A DNA stretch of 64,000 bases from Nitrososphaerota archaeon (GCA_027887005.1 JAPCJI010000004.1:23329-87328); one strand, 5' to 3'; shown: positions 24,477 through 33,493, counted from the stretch's first letter. Notes: a model not told the origin generated them from the sequence alone. Program-made: numbers and translations.

Positions 24477-25022
24477 TCAGTCGTGATACTTCTTCTCGCC
24501 CGCTGGAATCGGGACCTTGAGCCAGTTCTCGGCCGGCGGCAGCGGGCAGATGTATGCGTCGCTGTAGGCGCAGTAGGGGTTGTAGGCGTAGTTGAAGTCT
24601 ACGGCGTACTTGTCGTCATGCTGCACCTCTAGGTCTAGGTAACGGGCGGCTCCGTAGCTCTCCTTCCCTGAGGTGCCATCTCTGAACGGGATGAAGATGC
24701 TCTGGTCCTGTCTTTCTGCCGACTGGTAAGCATGGAGCACCACCGCCTGTCCGCCGACGGAAAGCTCGAATCGGCCTATGTCGTTGAACAGCTGCCTCGT
24801 CCCCTTGCTGGTGGTCATGATCACACTCCGGGTCAGGGGGTCCCGACGGAGCGAGGTCTCGAACCTGAAACTGGGGTCCGTGTCGAAGTACTTCAGGCCC
24901 TGGAAATTGGCCTGGCCCTCATGCCCCAGGGGCGAGTCATGGTCCGTCCTGAACTGCTCGTCCTTCTGTTCCCGGAACCTAAGGAGGGCTCGGTTCCACG
25001 TCTCAACGTCCTCTGGATTCAT
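24477..25022 (-). CDS. DUF1684 protein
   Basis: A 181-aa protein matching the DUF1684 pattern: an N-terminal KDEQFRTDHDSPL, then FQGLKYFDTDPSF, a FIPFRDGTSGKESYGAARYLDL core (about residues 117-138, cited here by its FRDGTSG and GAARYLD elements), and DFNYAYNPYCAYS followed by CPLPPAENWLKVPI. The conserved Tyr, Cys and Pro residues of the C-terminal half are present. The biochemical function of the family is not established to my knowledge. It is a soluble monocistronic gene. Confidence 0.88.
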   Translation of the reverse strand: MNPEDVETWNRALLRFREQKDEQFRTDHDSPLGHEGQANFQGLKYFDTDPSFRFETSLRRDPLTRSVIMTTSKGTRQLFNDIGRFELSVGGQAVVLHAYQSAERQDQSIFIPFRDGTSGKESYGAARYLDLEVQHDDKYAVDFNYAYNPYCAYSDAYICPLPPAENWLKVPIPAGEKKYHD

Positions 25023-25098
25023 TACCTACACCTCCGAATTGGACAGCCAGAACAAGAACCTTTCCGATTGAAGCCCGCCTCTTAGGGTAGCGTCAAAT

Positions 25099-25602
25099 AT
25101 GGCGCCTCTGCGCAATGGCATCGTGGAAACTCGCAAGCCTCCGGGGCCGAAAGGCCCAAACGTTGCCTTCGTCCTCCTCGCCTCTGGTCTCGTAGTTACA
25201 CTGGGGCTCATTTCGTCGCTATCTCAACCCCAGTCCAGTGCTCCACCGTTCAGTAATCCTGCTTATTTGGTCCCCGCCGCGAACCAATGGGGCAGATGCA
25301 CTGTCTCCAACGGTACCCAATCATCGGGCGAGTTGTGCTTCGGGGCTCTTTCAGACGCGGTCGTTTTCAACTGCGCGAGAGAAGCGGCTTCTCCCTCCGG
25401 ATGCAGGACGACTGTGGTCAGCGTGTACGACCAAGAATGGAATTACAATCTTACCATATGGTTCCCTTACTACAACGCAAGCATTCCTGACAGAAACTGC
25501 GCCCTGACGCCTCCGCTAGCATCGGGACTATTCCATGGATGGTGTATTATGGTCGGTCAGAATTCATTCGTCGTAAGCAACCCCGGTCCCGAACCGACCT
25601 AG
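25099..25602 (+). CDS. Membrane-anchored cysteine-containing secreted protein, unknown
   Basis: A 167-aa protein with a proline-rich cytosolic N-terminus (1-22), one membrane helix (about 24-40) and an external domain with six cysteines in pairs (WGRC, GELC, FNC, GCR, NC, WC), suggesting disulfides. No family is recognised. It is reminiscent of the membrane-anchored Cys-rich protein at 54342 in layout, but the sequences do not align by eye. It is divergent from the DUF1684 gene. Confidence 0.65.
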   Translation: MAPLRNGIVETRKPPGPKGPNVAFVLLASGLVVTLGLISSLSQPQSSAPPFSNPAYLVPAANQWGRCTVSNGTQSSGELCFGALSDAVVFNCAREAASPSGCRTTVVSVYDQEWNYNLTIWFPYYNASIPDRNCALTPPLASGLFHGWCIMVGQNSFVVSNPGPEPT

Positions 25603-25704
25603 TCGCAACTCCGTACCAAACTCCGCTGTAGAGAACAAATTCAGGTCTAGTCAGGCCCTCATCGGGTTTATCTCGTAGGCATCCTCGCATTGCAAGGTAC
25701 CACT

Positions 25705-25800
25705 GTGTCAGGAGAAAGAAGGCTTGCCGCCATCTTTGAGGAGCTGAGAAAGGACCCAAGGTTCCCAGAGTTCTGCCGCAAGGTAGGACTCCCCGTTTGA
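25705..25800 (+). CDS. 31-codon leader frame before the LigD-type phosphoesterase
   Basis: GTG at 25705 lies about 33 nt after a TATA-like GTTTATCT (25667-25674), so it is the first likely start on the transcript. The peptide, beginning MSGERRLAAIFEELRKDPR, looks like a real helix, and its TGA overlaps the TTG of the next gene (TTGA). It may be a coupled micro-gene, or the true N-terminus of the phosphoesterase separated by a one-base frame change. Confidence 0.45.
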   Translation: MSGERRLAAIFEELRKDPRFPEFCRKVGLPV

Positions 25801-26339
25801 GCGGCCTCGCCTTCGTCGTCCACAAGCACAAGGCCACCTCCCTCCACTACGACCTGAGGCTCGAGATCGGAAGTGTGATGCCCTCCTGGTCCGTCCCCAA
25901 GGGCCCCACCCTCGACAGCAAGGTCAGGAGGCTCGCCCTTCCGACAGGAGACCACACCTTGGATTACCGCCACTTCGAGGGGGTCATCCCCAAGGGCCAA
26001 GTGGGGGGAGGGCCCGTCATGATATGGGACGAGGGGACCTACAACCCCGAGCTCGAGGTTGGCAAGGGCCTCAGGAAGGAGGTGACGGGAAAGGAGGCCG
26101 ACGAGGTCGCACGGAAGAGCCTCAAGGACGGGAATCTGAAGTTCCGGCTCTACGGGAAGAAGCTCAAGGGCTCGTTCGCGCTCGTCCGCACAAATCTACT
26201 TGGAGGGAGGGAGTCGTGGCTCCTGATCAAGCACAGGGACGAGTTCTCAAAGGAAGGCTACGACGCCAAAGACGATGACTTCTCGGCCGTCAGCAACCGC
26301 TCGCTCGCCGAGATCGCCGCCCAGGGCTCGAGCCTGTGA
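25797..26339 (+). CDS. LigD-type DNA 3'-phosphoesterase (stand-alone)
   Basis: A 180-aa protein corresponding to the 3'-phosphoesterase domain that bacterial LigD uses to clean 3' ends in end-joining repair. All active-site positions known from LigD are visible: His11, His17, Asp19 and Arg21 in HKHKATSLHYDLRLE, and His53/Tyr57 in HTLDYRHFEG. The following FEGVIPKGQ, WDEGTY and SWLLIKHRDEF segments also match. Stand-alone versions exist in archaea. The TTG start overlaps the stop of a 31-codon leader frame. No ligase or Ku gene is in the window. Confidence 0.92.
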   Translation: MSGLAFVVHKHKATSLHYDLRLEIGSVMPSWSVPKGPTLDSKVRRLALPTGDHTLDYRHFEGVIPKGQVGGGPVMIWDEGTYNPELEVGKGLRKEVTGKEADEVARKSLKDGNLKFRLYGKKLKGSFALVRTNLLGGRESWLLIKHRDEFSKEGYDAKDDDFSAVSNRSLAEIAAQGSSL

Positions 26340-26391
26340 GTAGAGTAGAACCATCGCAAAAAAGAGAGGTCCGGGTCAATCGACCCGAAGC

Positions 26392-26772
26392 TTACTTTGC
26401 CTTGTCTTGCCAGAGACCGACGACGTTGCCTTCCGTGTCCTTGAAGTAGGCGGTGAAGCCCATGTCTCCCACTGCGTTCTTCTTGCCGACGGCCTTCCCG
26501 CCTAGCTTGGACACGTTCATGATGGTCGCGTCGATGTCGGCCACCTTGATGGTGACCGTTGGTGCCTGGAGTGCTCCGCCCTTCTTCCCCATGCCACCGT
26601 TGATGGCGCCTAGGGAGGTGGGCTGACCGTTCTGGTCTGACATCGTAGTGCCGACCATCCAGTACTCCATGTTTTCCCACTGGTTGAACTGCCAGCCGAA
26701 GGCCTTGTTGTAGAAAGCAGACGCTCTCTTGGGGTCCTTGGCAGGTAGCTCGAAGTGAACTACTGAATCCAT
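26392..26772 (-). CDS. VOC (glyoxalase/bleomycin-resistance fold) protein
   Basis: A 126-aa protein with two beta-alpha-beta modules: VVHFELPAKDPKRASAFYNK (4-23) opening the first, and TVTIKVADIDATIMNVSKLGG opening the second (about 72-92), ending with a FKDTEGNVVGLWQ strand. His6 and Glu8 near the N-terminus and an absent final Glu make the metal site uncertain. Members include dioxygenases, lyases and binding proteins, so the reaction cannot be assigned. It is a single gene with its own leader, converging with the phosphoesterase gene. Confidence 0.9.
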   Translation of the reverse strand: MDSVVHFELPAKDPKRASAFYNKAFGWQFNQWENMEYWMVGTTMSDQNGQPTSLGAINGGMGKKGGALQAPTVTIKVADIDATIMNVSKLGGKAVGKKNAVGDMGFTAYFKDTEGNVVGLWQDKAK

Positions 26773-26884
26773 GGTTAGGGAGACCCCTGGAGGGTATTTA
26801 AGGCGAGAAGGAAAAACAGGGTTTGACGGAGATTCTAGCTGAACCGAAGACTTGTGGCGACTTCCATGGGATGGCTACGCCGCG

Positions 26885-27823
26885 CTACTTGCTGAGCAAC
26901 CGCCACGACATCACGATTCCCACCGCGGAGAAGAAGGTCGCGAACCCCAGCACTACCGTGAAGTCGAGCCAGAGGGCATAGGATCCGGTCGCTCCTATCA
27001 GCAGCTGCCGGATTCCATCGATGGCGTAGCTCACAGGGTTGACCCTCACGACGTCCTGCAGCCACAACGGCATGATCTTCACTGGGAAGAGGGCGTTGCT
27101 CGCGAAGAGCAGAGGCAGGTTGAGCAGGTTGATTATCGCCATCTGCGTCTGCCAGTTACTCGACCTCAGCGAGAGCATGACGAAGAGCCCGGAGAGGCCC
27201 ATGGCGACCAGGAATATGACCACGAACGTCCCGGCGAGCCCCACCACCGTGAGGCTGCTCGTATCCATTCCCAGGGCGATGCCAATCCCCAGGACTACCG
27301 CAGCCTGGATGAGCGACCTTATCACGCTCTGGAGGATTTTGCCCATCACAATCGCCCCTCTGTTAACCGGGGTGCTCAGCGCCTTGTTCATGAAGCCGAA
27401 CCTCCTGTCCCAAACCACCGACATGCCTGCGAAGGTGGAGCTGAAGAGTACGATGAAGACGAGCATCCCGCACACCAGGTACGAGAAGTAGCTGGTGGTC
27501 CCGAAGAAGCCCAGCAGTATCGCGTTGGCGTTGACCCCGCTCGGAGCCCCCGCCGTGATGAAGGAGCTGAAGTTCAGGGCCTTGCCGAAGAGTCCCATCC
27601 AGATCACCGGCTGGATGAGCGAGATTATCAGCTGGTACGGGTTCGTGTACCACTTCCTCAGGTCCCTATGGGTCAGGGCCCACAACCCATGCAACGGGCT
27701 CGTGTTGAGCTTGGGGCTCGGCATCGCCGCCAGCTTCTGGCCCTCTACGACCGGCGTCGGGCGCTCCAACACAGGGGTCTGGGCGCTCGCTTCCTTCACT
27801 GCCAGCTGTTCCTTATCCACCAA
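26885..27823 (-). CDS. ABC-2 exporter permease, DrrB-like
   Basis: A 312-aa membrane protein with six hydrophobic segments. The cytosolic N-terminus (1-60) leads to LTHRDLRKWYTNPYQLIISL, typical of daunorubicin-type DrrB permeases, then helices with VVWDRRFGFMNKALSTPVNR in the first cytosolic loop and NLPLLFASNALFPVKIMP before the last helix. It starts 9 nt after the ATPase stop and forms one operon with it. It probably exports a hydrophobic compound or lipid; the substrate is unknown. Confidence 0.9.
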   Translation of the reverse strand: MVDKEQLAVKEASAQTPVLERPTPVVEGQKLAAMPSPKLNTSPLHGLWALTHRDLRKWYTNPYQLIISLIQPVIWMGLFGKALNFSSFITAGAPSGVNANAILLGFFGTTSYFSYLVCGMLVFIVLFSSTFAGMSVVWDRRFGFMNKALSTPVNRGAIVMGKILQSVIRSLIQAAVVLGIGIALGMDTSSLTVVGLAGTFVVIFLVAMGLSGLFVMLSLRSSNWQTQMAIINLLNLPLLFASNALFPVKIMPLWLQDVVRVNPVSYAIDGIRQLLIGATGSYALWLDFTVVLGFATFFSAVGIVMSWRLLSK

Positions 27824-27832
27824 TTCTCTCCC

Positions 27833-28843
27833 CTACGACCTCGATACCCGCATCGTCCTCCTCTGGTTCATCATCGCCCACTTGTTGGTCTCCTCCTCCC
27901 TCAAAGTGCGACCCGTCAGCTCTAGATACGCCTCATCCAGGCTTGGCCTCGTCAGAGAGATCTTAGAGACATGCAGTCCCTTCGACCGAATCACGTCAAT
28001 GATCTGCGGGGACGCTTCCTCTCCCGCCTCCGCCTTGATACGGTACTCGTTGTCCGTCTTCCTGACCGACTTCACCAGGCCGATCTTCGCGATGTCTGAG
28101 GATATGTCGGGCTCCGACTCCCTCACACCGACGACTATCACGTCCCCCCCGACCGCAGCCTTGAGCTCGTCCGGGGTGCCGATCTTGACAATGTGTCCAT
28201 GGTCGATGATCGCGATTCTGTCGCAGAGGGAATCGGCCTCTTCGAGGTAATGGGTCGTCACAAACAGGGTCATGTTGTAGTCCTTCTTGAGCTGACGGAT
28301 GTACTTCCAGACGGCCGCGCGAGTCTGGACGTCAAGACCGAGGGTCGGCTCGTCGAGGAACAGGAGTCTTGGGTAGTTGATTAGGCCGCAGGCTAGCTCC
28401 AGCCTCCTCCTCATCCCTCCTGAGAAGGTGCTCACCTTCCTCTTGGCTGCGTCTTGCAGCTCGACCAGCTGGAGGAGCTCGACCGCATGGCGCTTGGAAT
28501 CGCTCCGGGGGATGCCGTAGAGGTCCGCACAGAGCAGTATGTTCTCATAGCCTGTCATGTCCTCGTCGGCAGTGTAATCCTGAGGCACGACCCCGACGCT
28601 CCTTCGCACCTCGTTCGCGTCCTTGTGAAGGTCGAAGCCGCACACCGTTGCCGTCCCCGAGGTTGGAGGAATCAGAGTCGTAAGCATGTTGATTGTGGTG
28701 CTCTTCCCTGCCCCGTTCGGACCCAGGAACCCGTAAATCTCTCCTTCATTCACATCGAAGCTGACCCCGTCCACGGCTTTGACGTTCTCCCCGAATGACT
28801 TCGTCAGGCCTTCGACTTTGATGACCTTCCCGACCTCAACCAT
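27833..28843 (-). CDS. ABC exporter ATPase, DrrA-like
   Basis: A 336-aa ATPase with Walker A GPNGAGKST (about 40-48), the signature FSGGMRRRLELA, Walker B LLFLDEPTLGLD, a His loop FVTTHYLEEADSLCDR, and the roughly 100-residue C-terminal extension of the DrrA group ending in LDEAYLELTGRTL. It powers the adjacent DrrB-like permease. The C-terminal tail KWAMMNQRRTMRVSRS is basic. The ATG start is the only sensible one. Confidence 0.93.
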   Translation of the reverse strand: MVEVGKVIKVEGLTKSFGENVKAVDGVSFDVNEGEIYGFLGPNGAGKSTTINMLTTLIPPTSGTATVCGFDLHKDANEVRRSVGVVPQDYTADEDMTGYENILLCADLYGIPRSDSKRHAVELLQLVELQDAAKRKVSTFSGGMRRRLELACGLINYPRLLFLDEPTLGLDVQTRAAVWKYIRQLKKDYNMTLFVTTHYLEEADSLCDRIAIIDHGHIVKIGTPDELKAAVGGDVIVVGVRESEPDISSDIAKIGLVKSVRKTDNEYRIKAEAGEEASPQIIDVIRSKGLHVSKISLTRPSLDEAYLELTGRTLREEETNKWAMMNQRRTMRVSRS

Positions 28844-28955
28844 GAGACATCTCCCTTGTCATCGCAGAGGGTTCGTTTTGAACTTGGCGCTAGCCCCTTC
28901 TCCGCTGGGCCACTCGATTCAACATAGGTCCAGGGCATCGGACAGGGGTTCTGTA

Positions 28956-29555
28956 CTAAGAGCCTTTCCAGGAGAACGGAGAATGGAAGCCGTTCTTGTC
29001 GGAGATCTCCCAGTTCATTCCGTAATCGCCGTAAGTGAATTTCCTCGACTTCGCTACGTAGACCAGGGGCTCGGCGAAGGGCGAGTTCTCAATCGCGCTG
29101 ACCTTGCCGTTCGGCCCCATCACATCTTCGACCTCGAGGTCCAACACGTTGGATATGTTCAGGCTCCGCTTGTTGCCACTAATCTTGTACCTGATTGGGA
29201 GTGATTTCGCCCCCAGGATCTCGCCTATTAGCGGTGCGAGGCCTGCAGGGTTTCCTCCGTGCTTTCCTCCGTATATCCCTCCCAGAGCCTCAGCCTGGGC
29301 CTTGCTCGCGTTTGAATCAAGATACAGGCCCGCCTTCCATTTCACTTTCTGCATATGGCCCGGAGAGTACACAGCCAAGGCAGCGTTCAGCCCGTCCAGC
29401 TTGGTGTCACCGAACTTCCCCTTGTCGATGTGCCACGCCAGAAGGACCGTGCAATCGCTTCCAGTCGGAGGGCTGAGGAATATGCATGGGCAGGTAAGCT
29501 CGCAGTTGCACGCCTCGAAGTAATCTCCCTTCAGCTCCCACTTCGTCAACCGCAT
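28956..29555 (-). CDS. DUF1326 protein
   Basis: A 199-aa soluble protein with the family signature at its N-terminus: GDYFEACNCELTCPCIF (residues 10-26), carrying CxC and CxC cysteine pairs suited to binding a soft metal, then the LLAWHIDKGKFGDTKLDGLN segment (about 38-57) and an Asn/Gly-rich core. Genes of this family commonly lie beside DUF2182 genes, as here, where the partner is divergent across a 52-bp gap with a TATA-like ATTTAA that can serve both directions. Function is not established; the pairing and Cys content suggest metal handling. Confidence 0.9.
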   Translation of the reverse strand: MRLTKWELKGDYFEACNCELTCPCIFLSPPTGSDCTVLLAWHIDKGKFGDTKLDGLNAALAVYSPGHMQKVKWKAGLYLDSNASKAQAEALGGIYGGKHGGNPAGLAPLIGEILGAKSLPIRYKISGNKRSLNISNVLDLEVEDVMGPNGKVSAIENSPFAEPLVYVAKSRKFTYGDYGMNWEISDKNGFHSPFSWKGS

Positions 29556-29607
29556 TCTTCCCTAACAGGTTAGGATTTAAGCCTGCCATAGCTCCCATTT
29601 GGGGCCG

Positions 29608-30429
29608 ATGTCCAAGACTGCCACCTCTAATCTCGGTTTCAAGCTCTCGATTGGCGTACCCTTGCTAGTAGTAGCCATCGGGGCATGGTACCTCTCAGCC
29701 ATCCTCTACCAGGCCTCTTCGCCCCTGGGGATGGCCTCCATGGCCCCTACAATTCCAATCATCACAATGTCAAGCATGTTCACCGCCCCGGACACCGGCA
29801 TAATCGCATCTTTCCTCGTGCTTTGGTTGGTCGGGATGATAGCGATGATGTTCCCTGCCATGGTCCCAGTCATGTCGTTCTATTCCCGGCTGACAACCAA
29901 GGAGGAGAAAAGGCCCAGGCTTTCTCGATTGGCGGGGCCTCCGGCATTCCTCAGTGGCTATCTTTCGCTCTACCTCTTGCTGGGGGCAGGCCTGTTCGCC
30001 GCTGTCTATGCAGTCTTCCAGCTGAGTCTTATCCTGCCCTGGTTGTCGCCGTTATCAGTCATCGGCGTGGCGGCCGTCCTTTTCGCCACCGGGGTCTGGC
30101 AGCTGACCCCTCTGAAGGAGAAGATGCTGGGCCAGTGCATCTCCCCGATGGGGTTCTTCGTAACCCATACGAAGAAGGGACTCTCTGGGGCGTTTCGGAT
30201 GGGAGCGGAACACGGAGTCTACTGCGTGGGGTGCTGCTGTCTGTACATGCTCGTGATGCTGGCAGTCGCGGCGATGAGCTTAGTCTCCATGATCCTACTC
30301 TCAGGCCTGATCATCGTCGAGAAGGCCTTCGTAGGCAAGGCCGCATGGTTCAAGTGGCTCTCGGCGGGGATTTTCTTCGCCCTTGGCACGGTTGTAATCA
30401 TCGCTCCGTCCACTCTGGCGGCTCTCTGA
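29608..30429 (+). CDS. DUF2182 predicted metal-binding membrane protein
   Basis: A 273-aa protein with six to seven membrane helices. It has the family hallmarks MIAMMFPAMVPVMSFY (in helix 2), FLSGYLSLYLL, and HGVYCVGCCCLYMLVML, where three consecutive cysteines in the membrane likely bind a metal. ATG at 29608 is preferred over TTG 29599, with a TATA-like ATTTAA 30 nt before it. Its partner DUF1326 is divergent. The cysteine cluster suggests a metal (copper or similar) role, which is inference. Confidence 0.92.
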   Translation: MSKTATSNLGFKLSIGVPLLVVAIGAWYLSAILYQASSPLGMASMAPTIPIITMSSMFTAPDTGIIASFLVLWLVGMIAMMFPAMVPVMSFYSRLTTKEEKRPRLSRLAGPPAFLSGYLSLYLLLGAGLFAAVYAVFQLSLILPWLSPLSVIGVAAVLFATGVWQLTPLKEKMLGQCISPMGFFVTHTKKGLSGAFRMGAEHGVYCVGCCCLYMLVMLAVAAMSLVSMILLSGLIIVEKAFVGKAAWFKWLSAGIFFALGTVVIIAPSTLAAL

Positions 30430-30675
30430 AGCTAAAATGCAAAGGTTGGTTTCCAAGCCCCCGAAGGGTTGAACCCGACGGAGAAGTACCCAGGTCAAGG
30501 ATTACTGATGAGGACCATCGCCGGCCGATTTCTTGAAACTCTCAATTCTGCTCAGCAGCTTTGACTTGATCTCCGGGTTCTTCGTCTCATGTGGATTGGT
30601 GGACCGGCGTTGAGACTAGTTGAAATCAGAAGGCTCGAAGGGGGTTAAATAACGGACCGACATCGCCAGACGAAG

Positions 30676-31155
30676 ATGAGGACACGTCGCGGATTCTCCA
30701 AGATCCTCGTCGCGGCCGTTGTCGTCGTGTTGGTGGCCCTTATGGCGGGGTACTTCGTCTTCGTCTGGTCTCCCTTCCGGCCGTCCAGCACGTCATCGAC
30801 CACCAGCACCATCAGCACGCCCGCGAATTTGATGGCAGCGATTGAGCCAACTTCGCAGACTGCCTGCGCCGGGCGACCCTATAGCAACTCCTCTCTTACT
30901 ATCAACTGGGGGAACCTCGCCCCAACCACCGAAGGAATCCAGTACCTCTGTCTAGAGAACACCGGGACCACGCCTGTCACAATCACCGTCGGCTCGACCC
31001 TCTCACCCTCCGTCGGCAGAGTCACCTCCCCCAACTCCGGAACGGTCCTGAACGGCAGAGGAATCATCGAAGTTGAGCTGGATCTGTGGCTCACTTCGAG
31101 CGTACAGGCGGGGCCGGTCTCGACATTCACCATAACAGTAGGTGCGAAGAGTTGA
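30676..31155 (+). CDS. Membrane-anchored secreted beta-domain protein, unknown
   Basis: A 159-aa protein: a basic start, one membrane helix (about 10-29), a Ser/Thr-rich linker (about 36-50), then a beta-rich external domain with a Cys pair (TACAG, YLCLEN) and Gly/Thr-Pro repeats (ENTGTTPVTITVG). It looks like a small surface protein of the immunoglobulin-like kind. TATA-like GGTTAAATAAC lies about 27 nt upstream. Its TGA overlaps the TTG of the next gene, so it is translated together with the secreted phosphoesterase, and may hold it at the cell surface. Confidence 0.75.
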   Translation: MRTRRGFSKILVAAVVVVLVALMAGYFVFVWSPFRPSSTSSTTSTISTPANLMAAIEPTSQTACAGRPYSNSSLTINWGNLAPTTEGIQYLCLENTGTTPVTITVGSTLSPSVGRVTSPNSGTVLNGRGIIEVELDLWLTSSVQAGPVSTFTITVGAKS

Positions 31156-32150
31156 TCAAGAGACTACTCCCCACAGTGGTCATCGTCCTGCTCCTTACTT
31201 CAGTCGTATCTGCATCCACGTCTTCGTTGGCAATCACGAGCAACGCGAACGTGGTGGCGTTCGCCCCCATGAACCACAAGTTCGACTACGTCGTCGTGAT
31301 TCTGATGGAAAACCAGGCCCTGAATTCGATCATGCAAGGCTCGTCATCCCCCTTCATGAAAGGCCTCGCAAACAACTTCTCCCTGGCGACCCACTATACT
31401 GGGGTAGCCCATCCAAGCCTTCCCAACTACCTCGCTCTTCTGTCCGGGCAACCTTTCATCAACTGGGCCACCGCTGACTGCGGACCGACCGGGGACACGG
31501 GCATGTGCACGGCCAACAACGCCACGAATTTGGTTGACAGACTTGAAGCCCACCACCTGACCTGGAAGGCCTACGTGGAAGACTACCCTGCGAATGTTAC
31601 GAAGGCCCGTTCGTCCGGGGGATGCTACCTGGCAGAAGAGGGACCTGGCAACTTCATCGCCAGGCATGTCCCCTTCCTCTACTTCAACGACATCATAGAC
31701 AGCCCCGCACGCTGCTCAAGGGTCGTCCCAGCCAATTCAGTGATGAGCACCAGCCAGGAGACCGACGACTTGTTCCTGAAGGATCTGAATTCGGTCTCAA
31801 CCGCTTCGAACTTCATGTGGCTCACCCCGAACCTGCTCGACGATATGCACGATTCCACGGCCGCCTTCGGTAACAAGTACCTCTCTAATGTCGTCCCTCA
31901 GATTCTGAACAGTACCCTGTTCAGAACACAGAACGCAGCTCTGTTTGTCGTCTTCGACGAAGGGGTCAACCCCTACCCGTCCGACTTGATCTACGCAGTC
32001 TGGGCCGGCCCGCACGTGAAGACGGGGTACCGGTCCTCGGTCCAATATTCGCAATATTCGTTCCTGGCCACCATCGAGCAGAACTGGGGCCTTCACCCGT
32101 TCACTTCCAACGACGTCAACGCGCCGAGCATGTTCGAGTTCTTCAACTAG
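31152..32150 (+). CDS. Secreted phosphoesterase (acid phosphatase/phospholipase C family, PF04185-like)
   Basis: A 332-aa exported enzyme. TTG at 31152 overlaps the preceding stop and is followed by KRLL and a signal-type hydrophobic stretch (5-25). The family core begins at FDYVVVILMENQAL (about 44-57; Glu-Asn is metal-binding), then THYTGVAHPSLPNYLALLSG (about 81-100), with the HPSLPNY segment typical of acid phosphatase members, and FVVFDEG near residue 275. It releases phosphate from organic phosphoesters outside the cell. It is one of two proteins of this family here; the other is at 39279. Confidence 0.88.
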   Translation: MIKRLLPTVVIVLLLTSVVSASTSSLAITSNANVVAFAPMNHKFDYVVVILMENQALNSIMQGSSSPFMKGLANNFSLATHYTGVAHPSLPNYLALLSGQPFINWATADCGPTGDTGMCTANNATNLVDRLEAHHLTWKAYVEDYPANVTKARSSGGCYLAEEGPGNFIARHVPFLYFNDIIDSPARCSRVVPANSVMSTSQETDDLFLKDLNSVSTASNFMWLTPNLLDDMHDSTAAFGNKYLSNVVPQILNSTLFRTQNAALFVVFDEGVNPYPSDLIYAVWAGPHVKTGYRSSVQYSQYSFLATIEQNWGLHPFTSNDVNAPSMFEFFN

Positions 32151-32258
32151 TCAACCCAAGGACGCCACGCGGCTATGGTGAATACTGTGACCTATTGTGC
32201 ACGGCGCGATATTCCGAAGACTTTTAACAGGCTATCTGGCCGCGGGTTGCAATTGGAT

Positions 32259-33392
32259 ATGAAAAGGTCCAATCTGTCAGTAATTCTACTCATTAGTCTC
32301 ATCATCACATCAGGGTTCATCGTCTTCTTCCCTCCCCGCGTGGCGAAGGCAAGCAGCGGAGTAGTCGCAGTCGACTACTATCATGTCACGGTAGGTAACA
32401 TGACAAGCTACAGAGCCGACGGCATACCCCCGCAGTACTCGGACCAGCAGGCCGACATGAAGAACATGTGGGGCAACCTTACTGCAGCGGGCTACACCGT
32501 CAACACACAGCTGCTCAACAAGACTACTCCCATATCTTCGAGCGATCTGAGCGGAGTCAGCGTCCTGTTCATCGGCCAGATCTATCACGGCAATGCGATT
32601 TGGAACTACACCCCGTCCGAGGTCGCGGCCATCAAGAGCTGGTTCCAGACCGGAGGCAAGCTCATCATGGTCAGCGGGACTAGCAACTACGCCTCCGGCA
32701 ACGCCACCGCGAACTTCAGCCTGCAACTAGCCGTCCCCAACATGCTTCTGGGCGCCATAGGTTCGTCGCTGCGTCTCGACTACGGCGAGGTTACGGACCA
32801 GCCAGGAGTCGGGGCTGCAGGGGCGGGCTTCAGGGTATACGCGAACGCTGGCGACAACGGCATCAACACGCAGGGATGGGCGGCCACCCTGACCAGCGGC
32901 ACGTCCAAGGTCAGATTCCACGGGACCACGAACGTCATCGGCTACCTCAATGGCAAGTACGTCTCCTTCGACCAGCTCCCCACAGACACTGTGGCTTGGC
33001 TCTACCGCACCAGTCCGCAGGGAACTCTCCAGGCTCAGGGAGCCGCAAACACCCTAGTGACTCCGAGTGGGGCGCCCGGTCAGTGGACGCTCTCCGCAGC
33101 AGAGAAGGTCCCCGAAGGGAGCACCTACAGCAAGGTCGTGCTCGGGGGCGCTGGCTTCATCGGCTCATACATCACCTCGGCCACAACGGAGTTCGGACAG
33201 AACGTCACCTACGATGGGTACAAGTTCGTCGTGAACGCTGTCAACTGGGGGACGACCGCTGAGAGTGTCCCCACCAACTACACCTCCTATCTCATCATTG
33301 GCGGGGTCGCAGCAGCAATCGTCATCATCGCAGTCGCAGCAGTCTACATGATGAGAAGGAAGCCAAAGGCAATGCCGGCTCCGGCAAGCTAG
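32259..33392 (+). CDS. Surface protein with ThuA/GATase-like domain and C-terminal anchor
   Basis: A 377-aa exported protein: basic start and signal helix (6-25), an external domain (about 30-340), and a C-terminal membrane helix (YLIIGGVAAAIVIIAVAAVY, about 348-367) followed by basic residues. The first half (DYYHVTVGNM, VLFIGQIYHGN, SWFQTGGKLIMVSGT) looks like the class I glutamine-amidotransferase-like fold used in ThuA/DUF4350 domains that bind rather than hydrolyse. No catalytic Cys is visible. TATA-like CTTTTAACA lies about 30 nt upstream; TTG at 32253 is an alternative start. Confidence 0.7.
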   Translation: MKRSNLSVILLISLIITSGFIVFFPPRVAKASSGVVAVDYYHVTVGNMTSYRADGIPPQYSDQQADMKNMWGNLTAAGYTVNTQLLNKTTPISSSDLSGVSVLFIGQIYHGNAIWNYTPSEVAAIKSWFQTGGKLIMVSGTSNYASGNATANFSLQLAVPNMLLGAIGSSLRLDYGEVTDQPGVGAAGAGFRVYANAGDNGINTQGWAATLTSGTSKVRFHGTTNVIGYLNGKYVSFDQLPTDTVAWLYRTSPQGTLQAQGAANTLVTPSGAPGQWTLSAAEKVPEGSTYSKVVLGGAGFIGSYITSATTEFGQNVTYDGYKFVVNAVNWGTTAESVPTNYTSYLIIGGVAAAIVIIAVAAVYMMRRKPKAMPAPAS

Positions 33393-33493
33393 GCTCTCCT
33401 TCCTCCCTCCCTTTTATCACCCGAACCGACCGTTGTCTTTCTATCTTCAACGTCGCCAAACCTTATAACGGCCACATCTGGATTTCTTCTTGG

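Noticed and set aside
26852..27925. 357-codon plus-strand frame antisense to the DrrB-like permease
   Set aside because: Composition (many His, Glu, Arg, Pro) and position show it is antisense to a clear membrane protein.
30502..30618. Minus-strand 38-codon protein-like frame (KNPEIKSKLLSRIESFKKSAG)
   Set aside because: No ATG, GTG or TTG start after the upstream stop; may be a gene fragment but cannot be supported.
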